Origin: Dolomedes plantarius
Lineage: Eukaryota > Arthropoda > Arachnida > Araneae > Dolomedidae
Direction of reading: 5' to 3'
NCBI GenBank assembly: GCA_907164885.2
Contig: OU015496.1
Coordinates: forward strand, 102,447,068 to 102,511,067
Length of the DNA: 64,000 nucleotides
Positions 39,277 to 52,099 of the stretch are shown here, piece by piece. Numbering within the stretch: position 1 is the stretch's first letter; each line of letters begins with the position of its first letter. The notes under the pieces are model-generated. The model was not told the DNA's origin. It did not search any database and worked only from the letters and a program-made list of their open reading frames with translations. Position numbers and translations under genes: made by a program.

Positions 39277-39810
39277 TTAACTTGCCTTCTATACCTATTT
39301 CTTTGTGCGCTTTCACGATGTCGCGAAACTCTGCGACATTTCTCCCCCTTCTCTCTCAAAAAAAAAAAAAAAAAAAAAGACTGATATCCATTTTCCTCTG
39401 TTCCTTATCATTTTCTGCACCACTGCTCACTGCGATCTTTCTCCATCTTCTCGTCTGCTCGGTTGTTTCCCAACGTATCAAAGCGGTTGCTCCTTGCCCT
39501 ATGTTGTTCCCTACTTACTACTTACTATATTATATTTGCGTATCTCAGCCTATTAACGTCATTTATCGACAATTTTCCTCATCTATTGATTATTTAACAT
39601 ACGACTGCAAAACTTTCTCAACAGATGATTAACAATTTAAACAATTAACACGATAATCACAGCAAATTATTCTAACACTACATTTTAACATTAACTTTAT
39701 GAGTTGTATAATTATTATCATTATTATTTTTACATCATATCTTCCAATTAACTTGCCTTCTATACCTATTTCTTTGTGCGCTTTCACGATATCGCGAAAC
39801 TCTGCGACAA
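39262..39810. repeat. 80-bp direct repeat flanking a 390-bp spacer
   Basis: 39262-39340 and 39730-39810 are almost identical ('catcatatcttccaattaac', 'ttctttgtgcgctttcacga', 'tcgcgaaactctgcgaca'). The first copy is followed by a pyrimidine stretch and A21 (39359-39379); the second by a C13 run. The spacer matches nothing else in the window. It may be a local duplication formed when the LTR element inserted or rearranged. Confidence 0.85.
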
Positions 39811-40099
39811 TCCCCCCCCCCCCGTTTTTCCCACTGCAAGAAGTCTATGATTGCAACATGGCAAACATCAAACAAATTCCGGTTCTGTTATTGAAACCAA
39901 ACTTGTTTTCCCCCACAGAAGGTTTCTCCCCTTCAGATAAAATGTTGAAGAAAAAGTTTATCATGTAAAAATAAATCGTCGTTAAACAGAAACAAATTCG
40001 TCTTTAAATAGAATTTTTTTACGTCGGGGGGGACCGGGACTGGGAAGAGAGCGTCGTTAAGTAGAGCGTCGTTAAACAGAGAGCCAACTGTATAATCAT

Positions 40100-40190
40100 T
40101 ATAAACCGAAGCTTCAACCCATAGTTTGCTAGCCCATATGGACCTGGTCTGGAATACTACTGGCCAGGGGACATTAGAAACAACAGCATC
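40100..40190 (+). repeat. SINE family 1, 3' end fragment
   Basis: 'ataaaccgaagcttcaaccc', 'atatggacctggtctggaat' and 'ggacattagaaacaac' match the 3' part of family-1 copies (12590-12660). It lies immediately right of the Tigger element. Confidence 0.7.
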
Positions 40191-40792
40191 AATAATATTA
40201 CAGCTATATTTAAGATAGTAACATTTGTATTCTTATAGAAGATTCTTGTCTATCTTAGAAGAAAAGAAAATTATTTCATCAAAGTCTCATTACTTGTAAT
40301 TTCTGATTCAGGAGGGACGATAACTGTACCTAATACACCCTATTAATGAACATGCCATGTCTTGAGATCAGTCACGTTACAATCACGAACTAATTGCAAC
40401 CTCTCAGGACCCAGGTTTGTTTCCTCAACATGAAATACCCCATACCACATGGATACAAGGAACACCCATTTTATCCGGAATAGCTATGAAACAGACGTCA
40501 AGAGCTCAGGTGGGGAGTGTAGTGGAATGTGGTCAACAGATAGCGCTACTGATCGTTAGGATTAATATGAAATAGGTAAAGATAATTCATTTGTCATTGA
40601 CATAGGTGCCCTGAGAAACGTCGTTCACGTTCCGGATTTATTTCGTTGCTAGTAAATAAATATAGTGTTTGAGCATTATCAATAGGCATACATTTTAAAC
40701 GGTATTATTATCCTTCTTAGACGCAGTGTTGCGTTCTGTAAGCAAAAACAAAGTATTGATTGTGTTGTTGTGGTTGTTGTTACTTATGTCCC
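40191..40792. other. Non-coding DNA, nothing recognised
   Basis: No motif or repeat identified. Confidence 0.5.
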
Positions 40793-41073
40793 TTGGCTAA
40801 AGTATTCAAGACCAGATCCACTAAGGCTATCGAGCTGAAGGGGGCGTCTCCAGTTTACATTGGTACGACAAGGGTCAGAATGCGATTTAGCCAGGTGCCA
40901 CCTCAATTTTGACTGAGCATTCCTAGGAGCGACATCTCGCGGAATCGCATCTTCTCCCACCCTCTCTGACATCGTAGAAGGACACTCCGGTCTATTAATT
41001 TCACTGGCACATATCTTGCTCAGACTCGGAGGTATGTTATGGTACTAATCGGAAGGATTCGAACCGAGCACCC
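40793..41073 (-). repeat. SINE family 1, interrupted by a solo LTR
   Basis: Minus-strand copy: 'gatttagccaggtgccacct', 'gcgacatctcgcggaatcgc', 'ctctctgacatcgtagaagg' and a box B complement 'ggattcgaaccgagcacc' at 41055-41072. The SINE head and its upstream segment resume at 42535 after the LTR, so the LTR landed just beside box B. Confidence 0.85.
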
Positions 41074-42534
41074 TGTCATAGGGACATGACAATAGTGCCA
41101 CGGCGAGGGGCACGAGAATTGAAAATTACGGGACGAAGTAAAATAACTGCTAAATGTAAGAAAGAAACATGGCAAATGACGGGCAATAAAAGAGAAGGGG
41201 AGAAAGCCAACAATATAGAGAAACTAAATATAAAGATTGTGCTTGTAACAAGAAGTATAAGATAAAACTTCAAGAGAGTGAGTTGCAACGAATAGAAGAA
41301 AAGAAGGAAGGGAAGACTAAATTTATGATGGCTATAAAACAGGCCACCCTGCTTGATGCCAGAGCATGGGAAAAGGTTAAATTAGGGGGAGAATTTTATA
41401 AATCCCGCCCTCGATGCGCATTGGTGAAAAGGGGATTGAGAAGAGGCAGCCACGTGCGAATGGCGATGGCATGGTAATAATATGACCAATGGAAATTGTA
41501 AGAGGCGGAGTCAGCATTAATAAGAGAAAATAATATGAAATAAGATAGGAAGGCACATAAGAAAGTGAGTTTGTTAGAAGTTTGAAATAGAGGTAGTGTC
41601 AATCCGATGAATATGTAGGAAGAACCCCGATGATATAAATATAAGTCGTGGCCCATGCAAAGGATCCCTAATACCTAGGAAGAGAGCGCCCCAGTGTCCC
41701 GTGCCGAGGGTCTGCAATGAGTGAAGGAGCCATATAACCTATGATGAGAGTGCCCCAGTTTACTGTGTAGAGTGTTTGCCATGATTGAAGGAGCCATGTA
41801 CCAGACGAAGAGAGTGTCCTAGTTCCATTTCGATGATAATACAACGAAGCGCGTCCTTACGAGTGCCAGCTGCCCATCATAGTGATCAAACAGTCATCTT
41901 TCGAGCTACCGACTTTTGCGTTTCCTTTTCATATGACCGTCATTTCTTCTCAGTGTGTAGCCTTAATAACTAATATAGAGCGCGAGGAGGATGTTATTTG
42001 AGTATAGAATGTTAAGGAGGTGACCGATAATTCGTAAAAAACAATTTAATTAATATGATGTTATGCTTATATATGAGTAAATATTGGTAGTAATGGAACA
42101 AGGTTATATGAGTGATTATGCTTATAAAATGTTATCATAATAAGTGAATGAATTAAATATATGAGCCGTAGAGAATTAACTTAATAGTAATGAAGTTGTG
42201 ATTAATGTGAAGATGGAGTATGAAATATTATCGTAAATAATTGAATGAATTAAATACATGTGTCGTAGAGAATTACTTAGTAGCAATGAAGTTGTGAGTA
42301 ATATGTGTAGATGCAGTATGAAATATTTAATAGTATTGTATCGTAGTGTTTATGTGTTAATATTCAATAAATTAATTTGTCAGTGCAAACCAGAGTTGTT
42401 TCCATCATTTGGGAATGACAACTAATAATGCAATATACTAACCACAATCTTAATGAATTCAAAATCATAATTATCATATTATTATAATTTATTATAATAC
42501 CCCAATTCATTATTCTTATCTTTTCACTGCCACA
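41074..42534 (+). mobile_element. Solo LTR, 1461 bp, with 5-bp target duplication
   Basis: Begins 'tgtcatagggacatgac' (41074) and ends 'cactgccaca' (42534), giving TGT...ACA. CACCC stands directly on both sides (41069-41073 and 42535-42539). Removing the segment restores a family-1 SINE that matches 12366 onward, which fixes the boundaries. An AATAAA near 42367 suggests plus-strand sense with a long U3. It has tandem subrepeats: about 73 bp around 'cgccccagt...gaaggagccat' (41672-41825) and about 105 bp around 'gaatgaattaaata...gtagagaatta' (42146-42350). There is no internal region, as after LTR-LTR recombination. It shares U3 with the fold-back at 58628. Confidence 0.9.
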
Positions 42535-42812
42535 CACCCGGATGTTATAGTGGCATGCTATAAGGTGGACTATGAGATAAGAAGAAGAAAAAAAGGTAGA
42601 TTCATTGTAAAACATCATGAAAACCTTATTTCACAATTAAAACAGCCTTCTTCTCAAGCACCCTTTTCGTCGTTAATGTTTGCACTTTGTGCGATTTTTT
42701 ACTCGACTCCTAATTAAGAAATCTGGAAACAATCTTATAATGTTTCATCTTCTTTTATCTGATTCCGCATGAATTAATCCAAGATTCTTACTCGTCTTTG
42801 CGAGGGACTTTC
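42535..42812 (-). repeat. SINE-linked repeat, second half after the LTR
   Basis: Complement of 12111-12375 (see there). Begins with the duplicated CACCC. Confidence 0.8.
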
Positions 42813-43683
42813 CGATCTACAGAATATCCGATCTACAGTACCCATATCCGGTTTAAAGACGGAAAAATTTATTGTAGCTCGTTGTTGTAGTTTAAAATTA
42901 TTGCTAGACATGCGAAATAACTCAGTACAACACCTGTTGTTATGATCCGGACAGTTGTAGTCATTTGTCTTTACGTTTTACAACTTCTTGCTTGTTTAAT
43001 CATATTATACCGTTTTATCTTAATTCATAACGTTACCTTCCGAAATCCTTTCCTATCTACATAAATATATAAGATCTTTTCATAAATTTAAGGGGTTCAT
43101 CCAGTAAAAGATTACGTATATGGATATATGTATATATTCAAAAGAAATTTAATATTTTCAGTAGAAATTCTATTTCCTTCTTTCAAATGAATCCATCTCT
43201 TTCGCGAGACCTGAAACAGGCATTAAAATAATCCTTTTTAGATACTTTTATATTTCCGTCCTATCCTTTTTGAATAGATTTTGTATATGTCTTCTCCTAT
43301 CCAGTATATTTCTTGCTATCAGTTTACAGACTACGTTTTGCAAATAATGAAAAACATTTAGAATTTCTAGGCTATGATAAACGGGATTTGTCAATGTCAT
43401 ACTTTAACTTATCATCGATTTATATCTCATAGTTTGTTCTCAATTCACAGCAGAATTACATGGAAATTTTTTTATTACTAATTTTTCCTCAAATGTGCAC
43501 AATAAACTCATAGATGTTGTTTTGTTTATATAAAATGCTGCTGTGTAGATGTTTTAGAAATATTAAAATACACATTTTTTTCATCTTATTATATTAAATT
43601 TTATGAGTCTCAGTACTGAATGAATCTACCTTGGGTATATGTATAAAAAACACACTGCTGAGTGTATACAGGAGAGTGTATAA

Positions 43684-43685
<2 letters not shown>
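42813..43685. other. Non-coding DNA, nothing recognised
   Basis: No motif. A short local repeat 'ccgatctacag' occurs twice at 42812-42840. Confidence 0.5.

Positions 43686-43719
<34 letters not shown>
43686..43719. repeat. (TA)n microsatellite
   Basis: Adjacent to the 8-bp duplication of the hAT-like element. Confidence 0.95.
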
Positions 43720-43723
<4 letters not shown>

Positions 43724-43727
43724 GCAT

Positions 43728-46636
43728 TAGGGTGGCTCGAAAAAAACTTTTTTTTAAATTTCAGATTGCTTGTGTGCGCAAAAGTTGCCATTGGTATAGA
43801 CGTGAAAAAATCACTAATTATTATTTTTTTATTAATTTGTCTTCCGGTCGCGGAATGCCATCGAAGTTAGCAAAAAATTGTGAAAAACCTTAATTTTTCA
43901 TAATTTTTTTAAGTACGCCAGATGGTTTTAATTCGTTCCTATACCATTAATTAACTACTAAAAGTATGTAAAATCAATATATATGCACTTATTATACATT
44001 TGTTTCATATCTTCCGGTCGCGCAACATAGTACAAAATGAGTAAAATTAGTAGTTTTTGCAAAATTTTAAAATTTGACTGTTTAGTACATTTTAATCATA
44101 CTACTTTTAGAGATGCTATAGTTTAATTCTATTACAATAATATATTTAAAATCCAAGCATATCAGATAAACTTTGATATTCAAGTAGAATTCGGTTGCGC
44201 AGCTTCGTCAAAAACAGCAGAGTAGCCTACTACCGAGAGGCGAGACGTACGTGGCAAATGCCGCGCCTTGACGAGTGACCGATACGTGACGAGTGACCGA
44301 TATGGCGTATCGGATCGCGCTACGACTGCTATTGCTTCAAGTGTACTGCAAGATGTTGGGTTGATTAATGAATCAGATACTTCTTATGTTGTAGACAAGA
44401 GTAAAGTCCGAAGAGAAAAAACTTGTGTGATAGCTAGTTTGCAAAGTGATATAATTTTAGAAATTTATGGTCTTTACTTTGATGGACGAAAAACAATACA
44501 TTGCCAATTGAAAAAACTGGCAAAAGACACTTTCGCAGAATCTATAAGGAGGAGCATTACTCTTTAATTCAGGATCCAGGCTCCACTTACATAGGACTCA
44601 CTTGTCCTTCTTCAAGCTCAGCAACAGACATAGCCAAAAGCATCACGTCTTATTTATCAGTAAATGGCTTTTTACTTGACAAATTGGAAGTTGTTGGATG
44701 TGACGGTACTGTTATTAATACGGGCTTAAGAAATGGTGTAATTCGACAAATAGAGATACATGTGGGAAGACTTCTACAATGGAGTATTTGTCTTCTCCAT
44801 TACAACGAACTGCCATTCCGCCACCTTTTCCAACACTTATATGAAAATACAACAGGCCCAATAGGATATTCCGGACCGATTGGAAAGGCCCTACCTGATT
44901 GTGAAAGACTACCGGTTGTTGATTTGAATCCTATTGATTGTGAGATTCCAAAGTTGACAAGCATATTCTTAGCAAGGACCAATTGTACTTGAGATATCAG
45001 AAGTCATCAAGTCAGGACATTGTTCAGAAGACTTTGTAGTACGGGATCCTGGCCCAATGTCACATTCAAGATGGCTTACTATTGCAAACCGAGTTTTGCG
45101 CCTCTACATCAGTGTGTCAAGAGTGTGTCAAGCCCTTCTGAAAATCGGAGAGAAATTGTCACATTCATTCTCAAATGTTATATACCTATGTGGTTTGCCA
45201 TAAAAATAAACCGCAAATTCACAGATGAGCCTAGACATGTTTACAAAACTATTGAATCTACAAGGTACTTACCACAAGAGCTGCTTCAAGTTGTTGATCC
45301 CGTTTTACAACGGAATGCTTACTTTGACCATCCCGATAATTTACTTTTGGCTATGGTAACTGATGAAATACACCATATCCGAGAGCTGGGCTTTAGGCGT
45401 ATCATGAAGGCAAAGCAAGCAATATCTGAAAGTGACTCTATCAGAATCTTTAAACCACCAAACCTGAACTTTGAAGCTAAAGACTATACCGAAATTATCA
45501 AATGGAACACCAGTACACTCACTCTTCCTCCACTGTTAAGAACATTGACTAATGAAGAGATAAAACAGTATGTGATCAATGACTTCAAGCCTTTTATAAT
45601 TATAGATGCTTTTCCATGCCATACACAGGCAGTTGAAAGATGCGTTAAGCTAGTGACCGAAGCTTCAAGTAAAGTGTGTGGACACAGTTCCAGAGACGGC
45701 TATATTAGAACCACATTACTGTCACGCTCAGCGATGCCAACTTTTTCACACAAATCAGAATTTCGATGTTTATCGATAGATAAATACTAGAAAGGAAACA
45801 TAAAGAGAGAGAAAGCGAAATAAATTTGTACATATTGTAAATAACACACCCTACATTGGATGGTTGGTTGGGTAGGGTGTGGGTGGAACTCGAAATGCAG
45901 CCACCTCCCCGTGGTGAGTTCTGGGTCGTTTTGTAAACAAAATAAGCAAAGACCTGCACCAACAATTGAATATTGAAAAAAAAAATTACCAAATATTTAC
46001 TATTAGAAAATTTCTAAATTATCTGAAAGGAAACATTGTCAAACAACAAAATTATCAGACAACGATAATGACTGCTACCGGCTGCGAGCGCATCGCTGGC
46101 ATTCGTCACGTACGCCTCGCCTCTCTCTCCAGGTAGCCTACTCTGATGTTTTTGACGAAGCTGCGCAACCGAATTCCACTTGAATATCAAAGTTTATCTT
46201 ATATTCTTGGATGTTTAATGTAATATTCTAATAGAATTAAACTATAGCATCTCTAAAAGTCGTATGATTAAAATGTACTAAACAGTCAAACTTTGAAATT
46301 TTGCAAAAACTACTAATTTTACTCATTTTGTACTATGTTGCGCGACCAGAAGATATGAAGAAAATGTATAATAAGTTCAAATATATTGATTTTACATACT
46401 TTTAGTAGTTAATTCATGGTATAGGAACGCAATTAAAACCATCTGGCGCGCTTAAAAAAATTATGAAAAATTAAGGTTTTTCACAATTTTTTTGCTAACT
46501 TCGATGGCATTGCGCGACCGGAAGACAAATTAATAAAAGAATAATAATTAGTGCTTTTTTAACGTCTATACCAATGGCAACTTTTCTGCACTCTAGCGAT
46601 CTGAAATAAAAAAAAAGTTTTTTTCGAACCACCCTA
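43728..46636 (+). mobile_element. hAT-like transposon with about 535-bp TIRs
   Basis: The ends 'tagggtggctcgaaaaaaac' (43728) and 'gttttttcgaaccaccccta'-type (46636) are inverted. The match continues inward for over 500 bp (43728 to about 44262 and 46102 to 46636), including 'gttgcgcagcttcgtcaaaaac' and 'cttccggtcgcg' twice per arm. ATATGCAT stands on both sides (43720-43727 and 46637-46644), an 8-bp duplication as made by hAT or P-type elements. The interior holds one decayed transposase. Total 2909 bp. The two arms differ by scattered substitutions, so the insertion is not very recent. Confidence 0.88.
44268..45790 (+). pseudogene. hAT-like transposase, three frame changes
   Basis: Segments in order: 'DIILEIYGLYFDGRKTIHCQ' (about 44448); 'STYIGLTCPSSSSATDIAKS'; 'LEVVGCDGTVINTG' (about 44685-44728); 'LLQWSICLLHYNELPFRHLF' (44773 on); in another frame 'VVRDPGPMSHSRWLTIANRV' (about 45039-45098); then 'LQVVDPVLQRNAYFDHPDN', 'IRELGFRRIMKAKQAI', 'FPCHTQAVERCVKLVTEASS' (about 45613-45672) and 'RDGYIR'. 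The layout D (FDGRK), D (CDGT), C..LH, RW, late E resembles the RNase-H fold of hAT transposases; this is inference. Frame changes lie near 44560, 44980 and 45130, with TGA at 44990. I recognise this sequence type as common in arthropod genomes but cannot name its subfamily. Confidence 0.75.
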
Positions 46637-46644
46637 ATATGCAT

Positions 46645-47794
46645 AATGGGCCTCTGTGGCCGTTTTAAGAGGTGCCCGGCTACAGAAGTTTCACTATATA
46701 TATATATATATTCACCATTTATATAATTCACTTTTTCTATATATATACACATACAATGTTGAGTACACATATTATAAAAACCTTTCGCAGGATTCCCACA
46801 ATAGAAATCTAATTTGATTGAACCGCATAAAGAAACAACATCAAAAATTTAACTAACAATTAAGTGCATATAATATATCTCATCCATAATATCAAGAACA
46901 CTACTATGCAAAAATGTTGCGCCCTTTACTATAGTAGGTCTTTGAATTGTAAGACTAGGGAAAACGGATATTTTTCATATCCAATTATAACTACACTGTC
47001 ATAATTTATCAAAAGTCCCTTCAAAATTTGAAAAAAATAAATTTATCAAAAAATATATGAAAATGTGATCTTTGAAAAAATAATGTTCAGATTTATCTAT
47101 CAGAATGACGCAACTAAAGCGGATTTGTTCTACTCGTTGAATACGATAAAAGAAATCAATTCCAATGTAAAACATTTTCTTTGTAACTCTCCTCCTCAGG
47201 TAATATCCAAGAAGAATATACATGAAAAATGAGTCTCCTCGAAGCATGTTTTCCAACTGAGCTCGCATTCACCTCTCTCCAATTTAGAGATGGAACAAAC
47301 ATGAGTCGATATCTAAAGATTGGTAAATCAAATTGAGGGAGCACAGGATTCGGATGTACTCACGAGAATGACGTTTTGTATGATAGGATCAATAGAATCT
47401 GATGTGATCAATGGGGAGGCATTTTATTCCATAGTTTGTTCAAGATTTCAACATTCTAAACGTGTCGAGATGTATATTTTGGAGAAATCAATTTCTGAGT
47501 GACTAGTTCACGTATTCGATTTGAAAGGTCACTGGAATATCTATGAATGGCGTCTTGGGTACTAAAAATGTGCATACGAAATCGCATGAAAGATACTGTC
47601 TAAGCTCACGAGATGCAAGTTTATATGCAGTTCCTAAATATCCCCAAGGAGTTATTACAGTTAGTAAATGGCAGTATTCTCCTTGTGTGATCTCCTCCAA
47701 CCCTTCAATGTCCAAATTAAGATTAGATAGTTAAATTACACCCGTCGCACGTTTTAGAAATTGAAATAAACCAAACTAAACCATTTCAAGCTGC
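46645..47794. other. Non-coding DNA with a short TA tract
   Basis: TA tract at 46696-46711. Overlapping open frames near 47320-47730 on both strands show no motif and are not called. Confidence 0.45.
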
Positions 47795-48010
47795 TGAGGT
47801 ATCCTAGTGATACCGCGTCAGCATTCGGGCCCATAAGTGCTCGGTTCGAATCCCGACAATCGCTATTAAATACATTCGTGTCTAGGACGGATATGGATTT
47901 GTTAACCCCTTCCTTCTCTCTTCCGTCAAAATTACGGGGTGAGGTTTCGCCCTTTATTTCAAGTGCCCGTGAAATTTCCGGGCTGGAGTGTTCAAAAGTA
48001 ACACACCAAA
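47795..48010 (+). repeat. tRNA-derived SINE with family-1 head and another body
   Basis: 'gaggtatcctagtgataccg' with box B 'ggttcgaatcccgac' (about 47851) form a tRNA-like head. The text after it ('acattcgtgtct') matches family 1 at first, then diverges to end near 'ccgggctggagtgttcaaaa'. It may be a related subfamily or a chimera. Confidence 0.7.
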
Positions 48011-48023
48011 AAGATAAAAAAAT

Positions 48024-48905
48024 ACATTTTCATTTATCCTGAAATTTTTTTATTTCTTATTTTACACACCAGATGGCAGCACAAGATTATTTATATTTAT
48101 GTAATTGGAGATGGGCTTATTTAAACTAGATGCGGCAGATCAAGAAATAAATGGAATCCTTTTCTGTTTTCTTGAAAAGTATGCGATCATTAAGGGATTT
48201 TAAATCCTTAGACCGGAAAGTCCCTCTAGGGTCCCTCTGAGGTCAGAGAGGGTTGGAGAGGGTACGATCCTTTAGATGTCGGCCCTGAGGGTACTCGATA
48301 AAAATTGACGTGGCACCTGGCTAAATCGGATTCTGATCCTTGTGGTGCCATTGTAAACCGGAGCAGAACACCTCAGTCCGCAAACGTAGATGGACCTGGT
48401 CTAGAACACTCCGGCCCGCGGGCATAAGCAGCAACAACTTTAACAGCTGAGTCAATAGGAAAAATAATTTTTCCAACCCCCCAAAATCAATTTCATTTAC
48501 ACTGAAATTTTTTTATTTCTTATTCTACATACCAGATGGCAGCACAAGATTATTTATATTTATGTAATTGAGGATGGGTTTATTTAAACTAGATGTGGCA
48601 GATCAAGAAATAAATGGAATCCTTTACTGTTTTCTTGAAAATTATACGATCTTTAAGGAGTTTTAAATTACTGAGGGTTTTATTCATGGACTGACAAACC
48701 TTGATTCACATCGAATCCTGATTACGATCCTCAAGATGTCACCCCTGGGGGTGATCGGTGAAAATTGAGGTGGCACCTAGCTTAAACGGACTTCGACCCT
48801 TGGGTAGCTATTGTAAACTGGATCCGCACTTCTCATTCCGCAAAGCCTATATGGACCTGGTCTGAAACTTCCGGCCAGTGGACATTAACAACAACAAGAA
48901 CAAAC
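48024..48905 (+). repeat. Tandem duplication of about 455 bp, each unit with a SINE 1
   Basis: 48029-48210 and 48486-48667 are over 90% alike by eye ('accagatggcagcacaagat', 'aagaaataaatggaatcctt'). Each is followed by a family-1 SINE body (48225-48455 with 'gatggacctggtctagaaca', and 48700-48900 with 'atatggacctggtctgaaac'). The SINE parts are more diverged than the unique parts and differ in their left edges. Either the SINE was duplicated with the unit and then partly replaced, or it inserted twice. Confidence 0.85.
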
Positions 48906-49367
48906 CAATTTAATTTTTTAAATAATCATTTAATGTGCTGTGCTATTTGTTACCATGCTACAACCGTCGGTATTAGATTTTTAAAAAAAGTGGTAACATA
49001 TAATAATACAAGCTACTACAGACAGATTCTACAAGACCGTTATTACAGGGGAAAACGAGTGATGTCAGATAGTAAAAAACAGATAGATACTGCCACAAGA
49101 AGGCGTACCGGAACTCAGGTCAGTTTTAGAGTAGAAGGTTTCCAAAACATTCTCCCTTTTTCCCCATCTTTGAAATTTGTGATCCTCGAATATCTATTAT
49201 GTGTCAGCTAAAAACTGCTCTTAATTGTTGCTGCTTCAAAAATTATTCTACCCCTTTCCAACTTCAAAAAAAGTTTTCTTGCAAGTACTTGTTTTGATAG
49301 TTAGGTGTATAAAATAGACTATCCTAGGGGAAAATATGAAGGAAAGGAAGATCATCTAACGCTTTAA
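48906..49367. other. Non-coding DNA, nothing recognised
   Basis: The open frame 48933-49211 has no recognisable motif. Confidence 0.5.
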
Positions 49368-50059
49368 TCTATATATATAAAACAGTTCCGTAACTGACTC
49401 ATTCATTCACTGACTGACTGACTGACATACAACGCACAGACCAAACCGCTGGACCTAAAGGGCTGAAATTTTGCATGGCGATTCTTCTAATAGTGTAGGG
49501 GTGCACTAAGAAAGGTTTTTCAAAAATTCTTCTTAGATTTTTTTAAATTAAATTTTTAAGCTGTTTTTTAAACTTTTTTTGCGTTTGCTTTTAAAATAAT
49601 ACATTTAGGGTTATAAAATTTATATCACGAGAAAGATCATAAAAATTCCTTCAAAATGAAATTTTTTTTCGAATTTTTACCTCCATTTCCGGATTTTTGG
49701 TGAATTTTTAAAGATTATTTTTTAGAATTTAATTTATTAAATGCTGATCACGTGATTTCTGTTTCTGGTACTTTCAATAAATTTATCGTCACGTGCGTAA
49801 CAACTAAATAGACAAAAAAATATTTTTTTCTCTTTCTAATGCAGCAGACGATTGGATATTATCCAAAAAAAATGCATATCCCTTACGATTTTTTTATAAA
49901 TATATATATAGAGATAGATATATATTTTACATCAATTGTATACATTGATCATCGCATTTATTATAAATATATATATTTATTTTTTGGCATAAATTGCATA
50001 CGTTGACCGTTGTATTTAATTTGAATGTACTCCGTAGCGAAGCGCGGGTTTTCAGCTAG
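49368..50059 (+). mobile_element. Non-autonomous Helitron, copy 2
   Basis: Begins TC ('tctatatatataaaacagtt', 49368) after A, ends CTAG ('gcgcgggttttcagctag', 50059) before T. There is no target duplication. 692 bp; aligns in full with the inverted copy at 15655-16349, including 'gcatggcgattcttctaata' and 'taatgcagcagacgattgga'. No coding capacity. Differences between the copies are scattered substitutions and A/T-run length changes. Confidence 0.9.
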
Positions 50060-50195
50060 TGTGAACATAATCTAATAAGAGGGCGTTACAAGTTATATAA
50101 TTGTGAAACTAAACTTTTGATGTTTTTGATATATATATATATATCTTACCAAGTATTTATAAACATTCTTGATCAGATACATATATACATACACG

Positions 50196-50238
<43 letters not shown>

Positions 50239-51347
50239 TCTCAAGGATGTCTACTGAAGGCCCAAAAGGTATAACAGTGAGGAATCCATCATACATTTAT
50301 ATTCAAATAAGAATTAATACCAAATTAAATCACAAAAATTTCCTGTCATTTTTACTAAAGCTTGTATACTGCAAAAAATGTGACTTTTTTCATTTTAAAC
50401 GTATCATCAATATTTCGTTCTCTATTTAATTTCAGATTTGTTAAATATCATTAAAAATACTTAATATTGTTTAAAAAAAACCCATCAAAACTAAGGCCAT
50501 TCGTTTGAGAAGTCAACACTTTTTTGTAAGTATAGAAAGTATGCAATGTTAAAGTAATGAGACGTGAATGAATATATAGATAGCACGGAAAAGAAGTTAT
50601 TACAGGATATCAAGGGAAATGTGGGGACATAGACTAGTAAAGGAAAATAATGTTAAGTTTTGTGAAACGTATTTTGTGTTTGTTTTGACGCATTTTGTAT
50701 TTGTTATGTCAATGAAAACATTTTGTATTTTCTACACTTCATTGAATTTAGAGGACATCTTGATGTTTTGGAAAACTGTTGATGTTAGAAGTGAAAATTT
50801 TCAGGGATTTGAATATTCATGCATAAGTAAAAAAAGCATGAGTGGAAGAATATTTTTCTATAATTTTACAGGTCATTTGAGTTTATCGAAATTGTACATA
50901 CATTATTGAAAATCCATGAATATTGTTTTAACAGTTTCTGATTGACTTTTTTTGTTGTAGTTACTGTTTCTCTATATACTAAGTTCCACCTCTACAAAAA
51001 AGAGAAAAATATTTATGGTTAACTCAAAAATACATCATGTGTTTCATCTTTTAATCTGTAAATTGTTAATTCTATAATTGTTTTTTTGTAAAATATTTTT
51101 TAAAACTAAATACGTTATAAAAGTATTAATACAATTAGTGTCAACTACAATCATGTTGAAAAAATGCATTAAGAGTTATTTTTTTTGAATGCACCACATT
51201 TAAAGTTTAGGAAAAAATATTATCATCAGCTTAACCTTTAGCTTACGGGGTCAGTTTTTCCAGTTCCCTATTTAGAACAGGAAATTTCATACCCCCTTTG
51301 TAACAACGGCCATTAAGGGGGTTATATAAATAAATAAATAAATACAT
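50060..51347. other. Non-coding DNA with a TA tract
   Basis: TA tracts at 50129-50144 and 50200-50235. The frame 50619-50909 has no motif. Confidence 0.5.
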
Positions 51348-52083
<736 letters not shown>

Positions 52084-52099
52084 TATATATATATATATT

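Larger units (their letters stand above)
36723..40090 (-). mobile_element. Tigger/pogo-type transposon, 3.4 kb, with nested LTR element
   Basis: The left end 'cagttgactctctgtttaac' (36723, after TA) and right end 'gttaaacagagagccaactg' (to 40090, before TA) are TIRs of about 23 bp with one mismatch and a TA duplication. Further 'cgtcgttaaacag'-type words repeat just inside both ends, as is common for subterminal binding sites. A Tigger transposase fossil on the minus strand confirms the class. The right half contains a minus-strand LTR-retroelement fragment (38014 to about 39260). The total length exceeds the usual 2-2.5 kb mainly because of that insertion. Confidence 0.85.

Noticed and set aside
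41283..41656. Open frames on both strands
   Set aside because: Inside the U3 of a solo LTR; the matching region of the fold-back element at 58.6 kb does not preserve the frames.
47320..47734. Overlapping frames on both strands at 47.3-47.7 kb
   Set aside because: No motif recognised in any frame and no repeat partner in the window.
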